Shown: in pieces, positions 34,801 to 49,800 of the stretch | How the letters are laid out: each line of letters starts with the position of its first letter | How positions within the stretch are numbered: the first letter of the stretch is position 1 | Origin: Rodentolepis nana | Taxonomy: Eukaryota; Platyhelminthes; Cestoda; Cyclophyllidea; Hymenolepididae | Reading direction: 5' to 3' | Assembly: GCA_900617975.1 (NCBI GenBank) | Contig: UZAE01012059.1 | Location: forward strand, 1 to 63,162 | Length of the DNA: 63,162 nucleotides | Notes under the pieces: model-generated | Told to the model about the DNA's origin: nothing | What the model saw: only the letters and a program-made list of their open reading frames with translations | Database searches by the model: none | Position numbers and translations under genes: made by a program

Positions 34801-37800
34801 TATCGAAATAAGAAACCGGCATTTCGTTCATATTCTAGCGGCATTTTACGTGCAATCTGCTGCAAGCGCAGTATCTGAACTGACTTGTCTTTTCTATAGG
34901 GGATTAAAATCGAATTTCACTTGATCTGCAGCTGGACATCTGGACCAGAGGCAGAAAGCAACTTACATTTGTAGCGCTCCTGCCCATTCATTAAGAAGGT
35001 GAGTAGTAAGAAGCGGTTGTGGGAGACTTCGGAGGTACTGTTTCATAGCATCAGCTATCACATAGTAGTCGTATTGGTCTATAACACTCTCCGCTCGAAG
35101 AGAATTAAGTGCACTCTGGAAAACATGTTGGTGAATTTTTGGTTAAAATTTAAGTAGAAACAAAGTAGCCGATTAGTAAATTTTCAGCGTACCTTCAAAG
35201 TGTCAACTTTGGTTTTGCTTCCAGCAATGCGGAAAAGGCCCTAAAAGCACATATACAAGCAAGACTGAATATGGTTATATTAGATCATGATACGCGATCT
35301 ACCCAATAAATTTACTTCTTCACACAGAGCAGCGTCTCTGTTTAAGACTTGAATACAGATTTTCAGGGGATAAGCGATTTTTGCATGTGTTACGACTAAA
35401 TGCGTTTCCAAGCTACGGCCATAAACAGGTAGGGGACATTGTTCATCTAGACAAAAGGAAGATATTTATTAATCCAGTACAGTTAAGTATAGCAGTCTCC
35501 TGAGGGCAGTAAGAAAGCAAAGAAAGACCTACCAAGTTCTGCTCTTAGTAGCGGAGCCAATTCATCTAATATAGTGGCACAAGTTCGGTGGTAGGCGGCG
35601 GAGATTTCGACCATTTCTACAAGAGCTTGTGAACATTCCAGCGTCGACATGGTCTCGAAGGTGAAAAGTTCCCTAAGAGCTTTTTCCTAATATTATGGAT
35701 GTGTAAAGAACTTGAAATTTACCTTAAACAGTTGTGATTCAGCCTCTAGGTCTTCTTTGATGGCATTCAGCTGAGTTGCTTTGGCTGTTTTGAGAATGTT
35801 TCCTTCGACATTAAGTATCCCTCCAGGCGATCCTGATATGAGAATAAGTGTTATTATTTTGAAAAAAATTTTTTTACAACTTAGTTACAAATCTATCTTT
35901 TAAACCACTGTCATTTATCTGCGATTTGGTTGAATTCGTCTCACTGGCCTACTGCTGACTATCATCTTAACTGGCTTTTTCACAGTTCCTTACTTACATA
36001 ATAGACTAACGCACATTTTTTAACTGCCCAACCAGAATGATTTTAGTATTTAATTACTCAAAATGTTCTACCTTGATTGCTACCCATTGCATAGAGAAAA
36101 GATAACAAATTCAGTCTAAAAATAGTTCAAAACGGAAATAACCAACTAAGCATTATTGTTACATGTACTCCTCGGAGTCGAGAGCAGAGATTCCAATGAT
36201 TATCCAAACACTTTTAATGTAAAGCCCCCAGATTGTTAAAGCTTTATCTTAATGGTATGATCTAATGTGTCAAAGTACAATTTTCTGAATTAGATTATTC
36301 TGTTTATGAACGAGAAGTTGGTTTTACTCTGTTCGGAACTTGCTTATTAGGTGGATTAAGATGGGTAGACGGTCATGTCATCACACTAAAGAGCATGCTG
36401 TGTTTATAAAAGTGGTAATTAAGTTAATGCACTTTAATTTACGCATTGGAGAATGGGACACTGAAAAATTACTGCGCAAGGGTAAACAAATAGACATGAA
36501 AAAAAACAGAAATTACCAAATTGAATTCAATTGCACTACTGAAGTGGTCAAATTAGAGTACAAGGTTGAAGATACTAATGCGGCTCTCGCATGCAAAAAA
36601 CCTAAATTAACGTGAATCAGCTTAAATCAGGAAATTAGATGAACATTACATAAAATCAAAAGGATACTGACTGAAATGAAAGTCAAGCTTTCAAATAGAA
36701 TACGTATCGTGAAACTTTTTGTAATCAGCCTCAACTTCTGATTGTCGGTTTTACTGAATCGAAGATGCGATTGAATCAATGGAGGCTGTGCAATGTTTGG
36801 TGAGGTCATAGGTTAGTGGCCTACTAGCGTACTCCAAGTGATTGGGGCAAATGATTCGACTAGTGGAATCTGGATGACATAGTGGCAGAAATCTAGACTC
36901 TCATGCATTAAGATCCAGAATGTTACTACACTTCCTAAGGCGAGGCTTTCCAATATAGGCTTATTGGTTACGATCAATTTGAAAACTATTGCAATAATTC
37001 ATATAGCTATTCATGGCTGAACAAAGATTCAACTGAATAAAATTGCCACGACCAACTATGGAATTAGATAAACAAATCAGCAAGTCTCAGATGTACCAGA
37101 TATGACTCTACAAAGAAAGTGGAGTCATATGAATGAGTGTGCCGGTATTTATTTATAAGAAAGCAGGATAAGCTCATTTGTAACATATTTTACAGTCAGA
37201 ATATTTCTCAATTTAAGTATTTGGAACATTACGCATTTGGTTTTAGAACTCCTGACACATTCTTCAGATCCATGAATAAATTGAATGACATCTCCTGCAT
37301 TACTAACACTTTTACTTTAGGAATCTGCATTCCTTGCAAAAATTATTGCGAATTAAATTGCAATACCTTTTATCATAGTGGAGTTTGAATGTTGATTGTG
37401 GCTGGTTTGGCTTATAGGTGAAGAGGTATTCTTTAAGATGCTTTTGTTTGGATTTATTTTACATCCGCTACCTTTCCTATTAGAAGTAGCTCCTTGAGAC
37501 TGCAAGCTCTCTAAAGGTGCCTAAAATTAGAAATCAATGATTTAGGGTGGTGGAATTTTTTAGTTAACCTGAGATTAGCCGATTATATACTAACCTCACT
37601 GTCCGGTGATTGGATCTCATCAGTTGAATAACCTTGAGAATGAGCCAATGAGTTTGCAGCACGTGCAGCTCGTTCACTGACTGAGCGCAATTCACCTCCT
37701 GCTCGCCATGCTTGTCTTCGAGAGCGCACCATTTCACTATTGGGACCAGTAGCTTCGGCTACACGTTTCATTGGGCTAATCACATTCTCCTGAACACGAG

Positions 37801-40800
37801 CTCCCCAGTTAAGTCGTGCTTGTGCGAGCTGACTTGAAGCTTGGCCGCATCCGAACAGCAAGTGACTGAAATCGTAAAAGGGAACTAATTTGCAACTGAT
37901 ATTATATAAGTATATATAAATTCAGAGGTTGGGTGTTCGAAGATTTTCACCCAAAATTTCGTGGATTTACATCTGTTCAGTAATATAATAGCACTAATAA
38001 CGATTATTTCATGTTAGTGATCCAAATTATGGTTATTTTATTTAATAGGATTTAAATAAATATTAATTTACCATTCTACCCGTAGAACAAGAGGTTGATT
38101 AAAGTGTTTCACCATAATATCTAGCTAAGCTTAAATAGTTAATGCAATAAAAGGCAAAAAAAGTAATTTATCACTTTAAGAATATTTCCAATTAAAAGCT
38201 ACTCTCGTTATTACTGACAATAGTGAATCAGGACTTCTTGTATACTTTTAAAATTGTCTTAAAGCTCGTTAGTGAATACTAAACAATATCTAATTGCTTT
38301 GTCTTAGACAGCATCCGAAAACAAAAGACAATTATTACCAAAATAATGAATAGTATTTTAAAATAATTATATTGATTAAACTTATTCAGTTTGAAAATAA
38401 AGGTCGATAGGTAACAATAAATCATTACCACAAAAGTACAAAATTACCGATGTAATATGATCCATTACCGTTCTTTATGACAATTAAAAATTGAATCTTA
38501 TAGATTTTAAGCAAGCAGAGAATAAATAAAGAATCTCCATGTCAAGCGAGAAGAAAAAATACCTGGGGAGTCAGACAAAGGGAATGCATCAGCAAAACAC
38601 TTTGTGTTATACAGTGTCACAAATAATTTCTAAAAAGAATGCATTGTTCGAGATATAAGATATCGTAGGTAGAGTGAATAGTCAATGAAACTGGATGGGT
38701 TCTACTGTGGGCACATTTTAGAGAAGACAACAACAACCCAAAGTATATAAATAAGATAAATATTGCATTCATGTACACACGCACACACTTATCATTTGTC
38801 TCGCTTCTCTACTGTCTTTTTGCCTCTTCTCATGCTTTTTTCCATATCTATTATTTAAGGAAATCTGATTTGCACTCAGCTCTCAATTCTTCACCTTGGA
38901 AAAGCTGTCGTTGTCTGTTGTTAGTCGAAAGTCTCAACTTCTTAAACCTGGTTTTTGCTACAATATCGAAGGGGCATGATCACTAACTCTGTTTACTTAA
39001 CTGGCAAATGATCCCAAGGGCAATGGGAGAATGAATTCAACAAGGAACTTGAGTGACATTTGGAATGTTGGAACGTGATTGGACAATTGCTAACAACGAT
39101 TTAGAATGAAACCACCTGGTGAATCCTGCTTTCAATTGGAGCAAGGTCGTTTGATGTTCCTATTTTGCTCTCTGTTTTCACTTTATCCCAAACCTTTGAT
39201 AATTTCACTATTTTCTTGTCTATATCAGCGGTAAATTTTGATTACTTAAACTTTGTAATAGAGTTAAAATGATTTGCAAATTAAAATACAATAAAAATCT
39301 AATTCAATTACAAACAAAATTTGTGAAAATATTGTCTCATTTACCAAACAAATGTAGTACATAACCACTTAACGCGAGTGTAAATCTAACTTGAAAAATA
39401 AACAATGTCCAAGGAGTAATATAAATTATTTACGATCTACTTTTATACGGGTCGTATACGGGTGATCCCTCGGCCTATAAAAGACCACAATTACAGAAAA
39501 GAAAGAGAAGTGAATAAGCTTTCGCATCCACTGCATACACGTCCCTTCTAAGTGGATCTGAGTTTTTTTCAAGCGCTTTTATCCACTCACAAGGTAGGTA
39601 ATACATAAGCCCAAATGCAAAACAAAGTAAGGAAAGCCGTGACAGGAGAGTGGCCTATTTCTAGTAAAAATGACCTATGTTTTAGCGAGAACGATCAGCG
39701 CTCTTTCTTAGGAGTTGAGTCATTTACCTCTTTGTGGAAAAAATGGAATTTTTTTGAAGAGATTTCCTGGGATGTTAATTTTTTAAGGAAGATGGCCTTA
39801 GGGTAATGCCACACTGGTTTGTTACTGGACAATTTGGCATGATCTATTTATTTCTGAAATAGTTTGCAAATTAGCACTTCGATTAAATTAGCTATCTCTA
39901 ATATTAAATTCTCATCAATATAAAATGTTTGCAAAGCAATTCTCAGTAGAGCTTTGCATACATGTCAATTTATGGTCACATCATAAAGTTCAAAAATCAA
40001 TTGTTCGGGAGCATAAAAAAGAGAGTTAAAGTTTATAGCAAGATTACATGCTCAGATCGATGTGATTAGCGCTGAGGAAAGTCGCACAAAACCCCCCGAG
40101 TGTTTTTTTCTTGTTAAAAACATAGGCAACTGTTTATGCATAACTCGAAGTTAGACCTCATGTTATACTCGTTTTTCGCATGTTCTAAATCAAAACTTTT
40201 GGTTAAGAGAAGGCCATTGGCTCTTAATTGCCCGGAAAGTTTACTTTACTTAATGTATGGAAGACATTTGTGACATAAAGTGGACAAAATTACTTAAATG
40301 CTGGAAAGAAAACTTTTCTTAAATACTCCTAACCTCCTCCAGCGCTAATGCAAAACACGAAGAGAGTGAAGTTAAGAAAAATTCCAATTTTAAAATTATA
40401 AAAATTTGAATTTCTTTGCTCTGGCCTTTTCCCTAAGCATCTCGCTTCAAGATTGAAGGTGACAAATTTAATTCAATTTCAACTTCTATCGTGAGACAGA
40501 TCTGCTCACTCCCTGAAAAAATGCTAATATGTTTTGGATCAAACTTACGTTTAAATTTCAATAAAAGTTAGCACAAACAGGATGAAAATCTAAGCAGAGA
40601 ATTAAACGAATTGAAGTTTAAAGTTTGTTCTTGAATTAAACTGGCACTAGTTAATGTAGTCATCAATTTATATATTAATTAATTTTTGTTTATATATTGT
40701 TTTGGCGCGAATTACTTAGGTGCTTACAGGTCTAGAGGCATAAACGCAACGTACTTAACCCCGTCGGTGACTAAACTGAGCAAACGGAAAGCCGAATTAC

Positions 40801-43781
40801 ACGAATTTTCATAAACCGAGTTAACTACCTCTTGACATACTCTGGCAGTTGGCAAATAAAGAACAACTGCATAACCCCATGGCTACGAGGCCCTCCTTGA
40901 CAAATTAACTAAAAGAGCCAACACACACGCATTCTTTACTTGTAAAATGATCTGAGCGTCACCCTTTACCAGAAATTCCTTGACAAAAGTTGTGAATAGT
41001 TGAAAGAAAAGTTGTGGTTGAACGAGAAGTGGTTAGCATTCGGTGGCTTGACGTTTTGGAAACTTTCGAGTAGCCTGTTAGGCAAGAAAGCGTGAATCAC
41101 GCAATTCTTCTCATTAATACAACAAGATTTAAATCCACCCAAAGCGGAAAACAAAGAGAATGTGGAAAGTAGGGATTTAATTAGTTAGCAATTATTAAAA
41201 ATTAGTGTTATTTTTAACTTATTTACTTATAGAAAGGGAATTTTGTCATATTTGTGAGTAATAAATAAATGATGTCTTCGTGTTTTCTTAATTGGAATTT
41301 CGCACAATTACTAAAGCGCCTATTATCAGACTTCATTGTCGGTAAAGTAAAAATCGACAACTATCAAAAATTAAAAAGTTTCCTGAACTTTAATTTTAAT
41401 AATTATTTTTGAAATTTGATTCTTCAAATCCTTAACAATCACATTGATAAATTTGGTCAACTTTCGCCAAGTGTTTATTGATCAAAAATTAGTTATGATG
41501 AGCAAGAAAACATATCTTATTCAATCACCTCAAGAGGTTTTTTTACTGTCTTCTTTAATATTACGATTATATTGAGAATTGAGAAGATGGCCTGCAAGCT
41601 AATAAAATTATAAAGAACCAATGAAATAGCTCTTAATGCATACTCATAACATGACATTTTGACCACAGTTCAGATTCCATGAAGAAAAGGCAAAAAATGA
41701 AATACCAACTTAATAGTTGAAAAAAATAAAATTATTTACAACAATTAAACTTCCTTAATGTCTTGTTATTAAGTAAAGTGGCAGTGATGGAATCCCATCC
41801 TATGCCATAAATATGAAAAAAAAATGATTGAAGAAGGGGATATTCGGGAAATCCACTATATTCCCAAAACAATTTTGAACATCTTTCAGAAGTCGAGGGA
41901 ATCTGACCCAACTTCTATTTAGAGACTAATAATAGGCGAAGACACATTGCGTGGGGGTTGAAAGAGCTTACCTGAGTGTTGGTTGGAGATTTGCAAGACG
42001 CTCTGATGCTTCAAGACAAATTCGGGCCAAAACTGTTTCTGGCATCTTTTTAATTTTCTGTTAAGGCAAAAGGAAAAAAATACGGACTTAAGAAATTAAC
42101 TTAAGCAAGTATGTGAAGAAAAAATTATAAATAATGAATTTAAAAATTTTCTTCATTATGTTTAAAATACTTTGGGATAAAACCTAAGCGCTGGGAATTT
42201 GGCCCAATTGCAGGGCATGAGGACAAATATTTGAAAATTTGGTGTAACAGTTTGTCGTGCACATTTTTTGTACACTTATTTATAGTGGGCAAAAAATCGA
42301 TCTAATAAATTGCCAAAATGCCGAAAATACGTTCCGCTATTTGTAAAAAAGACAGAAACAATTCAGCGAAATATTTTGGAATAGTTATTAAAATTTTCTT
42401 CTTCCATACACAAAAGGTGGCATATTTTCTTTAAAAATACCCAAACTCCAAGTTGTACTCTGATACGAATATGGTCCATAAAATAGCTGTCAATATCATA
42501 GGAAGTTCAATGGGTGACCCAGGAAGTTCACCTGGTTGGAAACATCCACAATCTCCACATTTGGGAAAGGCTTGCTTTCAAGTGAGCCAGATATTAGTGC
42601 ACTAACACCTTACATGTGAGCGTCACTCATCTGCCCTATCGATAGGTTCAGAGATTGGGGTGGCTAGTTATTGAACTGACCGAAATTTGAACAAGTCTTG
42701 ACAAAAGTATATTGAAATGGGGTCAGATATACTCGGTGGTGTAAATAGACTTGAATAACTTTCGTCATACACTCATTCATTCATTATGTAAATCGAAAAT
42801 ATGACTTAACTTTTTTCTTTCAATTATCCATTGAACAATGCAGAAAAATTATGGGAAAACATTACATAATTATTAAAAGAAAATACTGATTTTAATTTAA
42901 GATCTTTGATAAACATGGTAGGCATTGCAAATAAGGCAGAGCTAATTTATTAAGACTATTAAAAAATAACCTAATTTTACTTTAAACGGAAAATTGATTT
43001 ACTTTATTTTAGTTTCAAAACTTGTAGAAGTCAAAAAATGAATTAATCAAAAGCTCTGTTGATTTAATCAGGTGTTCTGAACACTAACGGAGTTTCTAGG
43101 TGTAAATTTCAATTTGACCGCTTTTTCAGCTGTTTCGCCTCACAGAGAACGCCTTTTTAATTCACTGCTCGAAATTGTACCAACTGACTTTGACACTGTC
43201 TTGTGTGCAAAGTAATTGATTGTGGAGTGCGATTAAACAAAAGTCATTGAAGGTCACGCTGAAGGATAGGCTTATGGCTCTTGACAATGACCAAAGGCGA
43301 TCACTATAGGGTATTAATTTTAACAATTAAATTTACCTCAATACGCGTCTCCAGATTTTACCATTTAAAAGTATATGGATAGAGTGAAATTTGTGCTAAA
43401 AAAGGGTTAGTCTGTGAACTTCATTCAAATTTAAATAAAAGCAGATTGTTAACTACATTGATTGATTTTAAAGTATTTTATTAATTCGTGATTACACGGT
43501 ATAATCTACAAGACTGATAGGAGACAAATTATAAAATTTCTGTGATGAAGCTAAAATGATGCGATAACCTTGAAATTCGGGAATCAAAGAGTTTCCTGGC
43601 ATTATGCCTGCCAGTCGATTGGGCCCGCATTAGTGCAATTTCGACTGTAAAGTAGTAACATTATCGATTAGAATTAAACTGCCTATTTTTCATCGCAAAC
43701 ATCTGACAAAACCTTTTAGCTACTGTCCTAATTCGGAATACTTGAACGTAAATGCAATTTGGAGAGATAAATTAGTATATG

Positions 43782-43821
<40 letters not shown>

Positions 43822-46800
43822 AAGTGAAAGGAAACTAGAGATCGTCACGATTAAAGTGGTTCATCAACTAGTGACTGTTTCCACCTCCCATCAATGTTCC
43901 AATCTGAAATCTGACACAATCATTAAATACATATTATAATAAAAATACAATAAATAACAGCGAATTGAATAGAGAAGATTAAAATTTAGAAATAATATAA
44001 TTGTGGGCTCATCAACATAAAACAACTAAGTAATGCCCGCACAGGAGGGTCTCTGTCAGGTTAGTATGCGGGTGCGTTCAGGCTTGAGTACTCGCCCAGT
44101 TAGTCCCCACAATACCACCCACCCCCCCCCCACCGCCCTACCATCTTGTTGGGACTGCCATAAATTATACTCTCCTATAAATAGACCTGTTAAAACAGTA
44201 CTGAGGTGACTTCTGCAGAACTCCTCACTTCTCATGCCCTCCTATCTGAATTTTAGTGAGCTGTGGCCTAGCTGTTATACCCAGGGCAAGAATTCTATTC
44301 AGTAGAATAATCAAGCTTCATAATGTATGTACAAAATAGGTGTAGACAAGTGCAATATAGCGCGTAAAATTTGATTAAAAAAGATGAATGCCTGAAAACG
44401 CCTCCTTGAATAGGCATGGGAATTATAATAACAGCATAAAGTTGAAAAAAACGAGCGATTTATCTGAAGTGAAAGCGCTAATATATGTGCTTTCTATTCT
44501 GTTAATCACAAGTTGATAATTTGACAACGAGGGCACTTCCATTGTCTCCAAGTGGGAAAGATTAACTAGCATTTTTATCTTATTGTTATGTTGACAGTTA
44601 AGGTTACACCCTTTGCATTAATTCTGACTAGAAAGGCAAAGTCGCGTCGGAAATAGAATAATAGAATAAAATATACTAAATAAAGCATAGCATTGCCAAT
44701 TATTCACTTTGAGTAAACCTAGTTTACACAACTCTGTTGGCTTAAGCTGTTTGACCATCTCATCTCTTCTTTAATAAGCTTGCAGACTGTGGAATACCGT
44801 GCAAGATCATTTTGGCATTTCCATAATTAGGAGAAAAAGTTAATTGAAAGGTCCGGGCTAACCCCTTCCTCTTGAGTAAAAACCTGCTAAAAGGCATTGG
44901 GTACTGTTTGCTATAATTTAGGAGGCAAATCACGTGAAAAATGTGATCGATTATTATGCACTCAAAATTGTGAAAGGCCGAACTATGTTACTATTTTTTT
45001 ACAACTTATAGATGAGTACAACCCCAGATAGAGTTCACTGCTAACCTAAAACACCCAACCAGTACGAGCCGCCATTCAAGTCAGGAGGAAAGTGCCTACT
45101 TGAAGTGCGGAACATTAGTAGGGGAATGCATTCGCGAATTAAGAAGCAAATGGCTTCATTAGTGCTCATACGGTTCCTAAAATCTGTTCTCCACTTTTAC
45201 TTGGCCGCTCGACTGTATTTCCATTTTCTAATTAATTGGTCTTCTTGTCAATACTTTTTCTTTCCCTTACCCTATTAAAAAAGTGCAAAATTTTCTCTAA
45301 ATTCACCTGATTTTATAACTTATTCAGTTCCTGGGAAAATATGTTCATGAGTCACTCAGTTTGACTTTTTAATTAATAGTCCGCCACATAATGTATTTGA
45401 AAGCAATTAGCTCTTCTCTTTCTTGGAAAGCTAAATTTTAAAAAAAGAATTATTTGGCTTGGATTCCATTCTAGAGGCCAGCAGAAAAGAATTCCCGTCT
45501 ATTGAATTTCGAAGAAAGTTGAGTTAAACACGAAATAAGGGAAATTGTTATGATTCGTAAGTAACATAAAACATTGAATAGCAATGAGATATAATACAGA
45601 AGTTCGTAAATTATTATGTATCTGGGATAGTAGAGAAGTAGATGTAACAGAAATAGCAAAAAAGTTTATTGATCAGAAGAAAATCGATTGAAAAATAGGA
45701 AACAAAACACTTAATGTAACTGTTTCCAGACGCACAAAAGGATATCAGAAGTCGATTAAAACAAAAATTAACAGTGTCGTGTCCTGGAGTGCTGGTATAT
45801 ACTGAAAATTATCTAATATCACCACTCTATGTTCATTGCTTTTTTTACCCGCATTAAAAAGTATGCAATGACAGGTCACTGTCAAGAGCGCCTAATAAAC
45901 GCAGGAGCGATGACATTTGCAAGTCAGAATTCGAGAGTGGCGGAAGTAATCAAAATCTCAGATTATATTCGGTTTAATTTCTCTACAATTCATCCCTTGA
46001 AAAGGACGAGGCAAGGAAAGATATGCCATCACTTGACTCCGGCACTAATTTTATACAGATAAAAAAAGTAATATGCGCATTATTTGCAAGTGAAATGTTA
46101 ATGAAATTAATAGAAGTTAAGAGAAAATCATCATTAAGCTCGTCATTGAAAGGATCAAGAACTTATTTGCTAATACTGAAGGTTATTGCTTAAAATAAGG
46201 TGAAAATACAATGGATATCACAAAACATAGCTGAATAAGTGAAAATAGTTCAATGAAATCTGCAAAGAATGCAAAACTAACTCTGATAAAAAGTAAACGT
46301 TCATGTCATCTGAAAATAAGTTCTGTCATTAAACACATTGACGTTGAGCCAAGAAGATTCAATATGTTGTAAAAAAATTCAAACTAACATTCCTATTTAT
46401 TCCCATTAATTTTATTTCCTTCAACGTCATAGTTAAAATGTGGCATCTAGCATCACAATTTCCATGTAAATACAGACTATTTCAACGTTGTTTAAGCTTT
46501 CCAAGATTTAATAAACAAATCAATATTTTTAAATAGCTAATCTATGAAGTACCGAGAAAGGCATATTTCAAGGGGGGGGGACATAATTGTTATGCGCTTT
46601 GTTTGTTCGCACGATTATAAACAAATTTTGCAGTAAAACATTTTTATTACTTGTTGTGAAACAAAAAGCATCTCAAGCCTGATAGGAGGGAAAAATTTTC
46701 ATAAGTTGTATCATTTTTAAATAATCTATCCTGGTGGCGTTTTGATGAGAAGTTAACATTTAACCACCCCTCTTGAATAGCGATGACCCAAAACTTCAGA

Positions 46801-49800
46801 TGATATGAATGTAAACGTTTCCTATTGCGCCACAACGCACAGGCACCTATCGGCAAATGCTAAAACATTTCACTTAGCGTTTTAGACATTTTAATAGCTA
46901 TGAGCCAATAAACAACACATGCCCTTCCAATTGTATATGAACTTTACCTTACAAGTTATGTTCAGTGTGCTTTATACGTAAATTTTCTACACACTGAAAG
47001 CAAGCTGCCTTGCCCTAAAACAAAACCAGTTTTGAAGTAGTATTATACTTTCAACATTTTGATCACTTTTTATATTCATATTTATATTTTAATTTGAAAT
47101 AAACACCAAGAACGATATCTCCAGTCTATTCAAAGTGAGGAAGAAGCGTATATTGTGCGGCGAAATATGCATAAGAAATGGCCAATTTAAATAAAAGTAG
47201 AACACTTAATTTACTTTGAAATCATGCCATTCTTCAATCCTAGCATACAGTGATCAGAGTGAGATAATCGTCAAACTAATGTAAAAAGGCAGTTTATTCT
47301 TATTTATTAGCCAGACTGTGAAATTTTGAGATATTTCCGTTGAACAGTTGGTCATCCAAAGGATATGCGATTCACTAAGCCAAAATCAACTAGCGAGATG
47401 GTCTTAGTCATGCAAGTAGTTCATGGTTGACATCTTGCTGATAGTAATCTAGAAGGAAAGAACTTTCCCAAATGGAAGGAAAAGGAAGATGACACCAAGA
47501 AAACCAAGGCACGCACACACACACGCACGCACACAAGGAGGAAAGACAACTGTCGTTCCTTCCTCTATTGCGGTGAGAATACTTGCTGATTTTTTTCTAC
47601 TTTGAGAGAATGATTCAGCAAAACTTCCGTCACCTCTTGGTTATTTTCTCATGTTGTGTTAAGCGTCCTTTTACACATTGATATTACTTTGAAATAGCAT
47701 AAATAAAAAAAATTCAGGAGGCAATACCTAGGTTAACTCTAAACACAAAAATTTTAAAATCTACTTTAAATTTAAAGAGATATTCATTTCCCCGAGAATG
47801 GTAAGTTACATTTACCAGAATCTTATTTTTTAATATGATAATTTGTTTTTAAATATTTCCCGAAATTTTAGACTATAGTTGTGCAAAGTGCTCAATACGT
47901 TTTTAAGGTTTAGACAGCCAAGTAGATTCTTATTTTATAATTTAACTTACATTTACTTTTGGCATCTACATAATAAAAATAAAATTTTGCTCAATTCTAC
48001 AAACGATAAAATTCAAGAATAGGTGAAAACCTTCTTTTAAAAAAACAAGCATTTCAAAAGATTAAATATAAATAATGAAAATGAATAAATCAAATAAAGC
48101 TGAAATTAAATTGCTTAAAAAATAAAAAGTTCTTGATTCTGCATTTTTAGCATAAAATGACAATAACTTGTCATATGGTGATAGAATTAGGTGACTCAGC
48201 AAATTGATGTTCTCTTGGATCTACCACTTTTGACAATCATGAATTTTTTTCTCAAAAAATGGCAAATTACTTATCTAATTTTGTGTTTCCAATTATGGTT
48301 GGGGGGGGGGGACATACATAACAGTTCTTATTTTAGGAACTCCATGGCTTTGTAGTTGAGATTGCCAATTTTACACCCCCTCATGATATATACATATCGA
48401 CCGATCCATTCTTCGCCTCACAGTGGAACAAAATAGATTCACATTCGAAGGAGAAATAGAGGCCATTAAGATGGTACTGCCTGGATACGAAATTCACCAA
48501 AGCAGTCATTCTTTCGGACTCACAGTCAGCAATCAATTCAAGTGGAAATAGAAAACCACACAAAACGGCCGAGATAAACGAATATAAAAAAGTGTATCAG
48601 TTACTGAGAGAAAACAATAAAAAGAGTAGTTCTTTAATTGATTCCTGGACACTGTGGCATTGTAGGCAATGAGCGCGCTGACACACTGCTAAGAAGGGGG
48701 TTACACTTTTGCAAGGCATAGATTGGCCGATGGCTTTCCTCACAATGAAGGCCTTAATCAGGAGAGAATTCAAGATTTCAAGGTGCTACGAACTTAAAGC
48801 TCGAACAATGGAGGAGCAGGGAACAGTGTCACTCTCCGACATAGCCGACTGGCCAAGAATCAAAGCCGTTGCTGAGTATAGACTACGTACCGGACACGAT
48901 TGCCTGGCAAAGCACCTTCACGGATTAGGAGTATACGCTCAACCAACATGCCAAATATGTAACCTACAGGAGGAAATGGAGAAGACCCACCTGATTCGAT
49001 GCCTAGCTTTAAAGACAACGACAGAAACCCAGAGATACTGGGAAGCCAGAAGACAACTAATGAACTACTATTAACTGCCCTAAAGCCTGCATAATGTCTC
49101 TCCCCTCCCCTTGTGAAAGCCTAAGTCAAATAAGGGTATGATGATAAAAATTATAAAGCCCGTCATTTGAAATAATAATATTTTCGTCTCAAACTGCAAT
49201 TCATTACTTCAACATAGGACTTAATATTTAAAATAAAATAACTTGACATTTCACTAGAATAAATAAAGTTGTATCTATGTTGGTGCAAGAGTATAAATAT
49301 AAAGGTGGACTTTTGGACAAAAAGATGCAAGAATATCCTCCAACTTCCAGGATTCAACTTGACTCAGTTACAATCAAAGGGCATCAACACTAAAAAGTCA
49401 AAGTCCGGCAAGAAAGCCACGCATTGACCTTTCAAGTACTGAAATGAATGACTAATTCCTAAGAAAACTAATGAAAGGTTACCGCCTTTTGGTGATTACT
49501 TAGTTATTTATAATAGAACCAGGTTGAATTAGTTGCGGCTCGCTAGAAATATTAAAATTAGCGCTGCCAGGAAATTAATGGCAGCAAGAAATGGGAAATA
49601 TAGTCGTTCTACTGGTATCTGCGCTTATGGAATAAAAAGAACCAGTATAAGCTGGTTGCAAGTAACAATATAATGAGGTTAAATAAGAGAAAGAAGTGAC
49701 CACAGCTTAATACACTGCTTTTCCACACTGATAGCGAATGGGTAATTAGTGTATCCGGAAATTGTTTTGTCCAAAACTCCTACCACAGTGGTGAAAGAAC

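Noticed and set aside
45829..46062. 77-codon plus-strand ORF
   Set aside because: Looks moderately protein-like, but I found no splice partners, repeats or family match.
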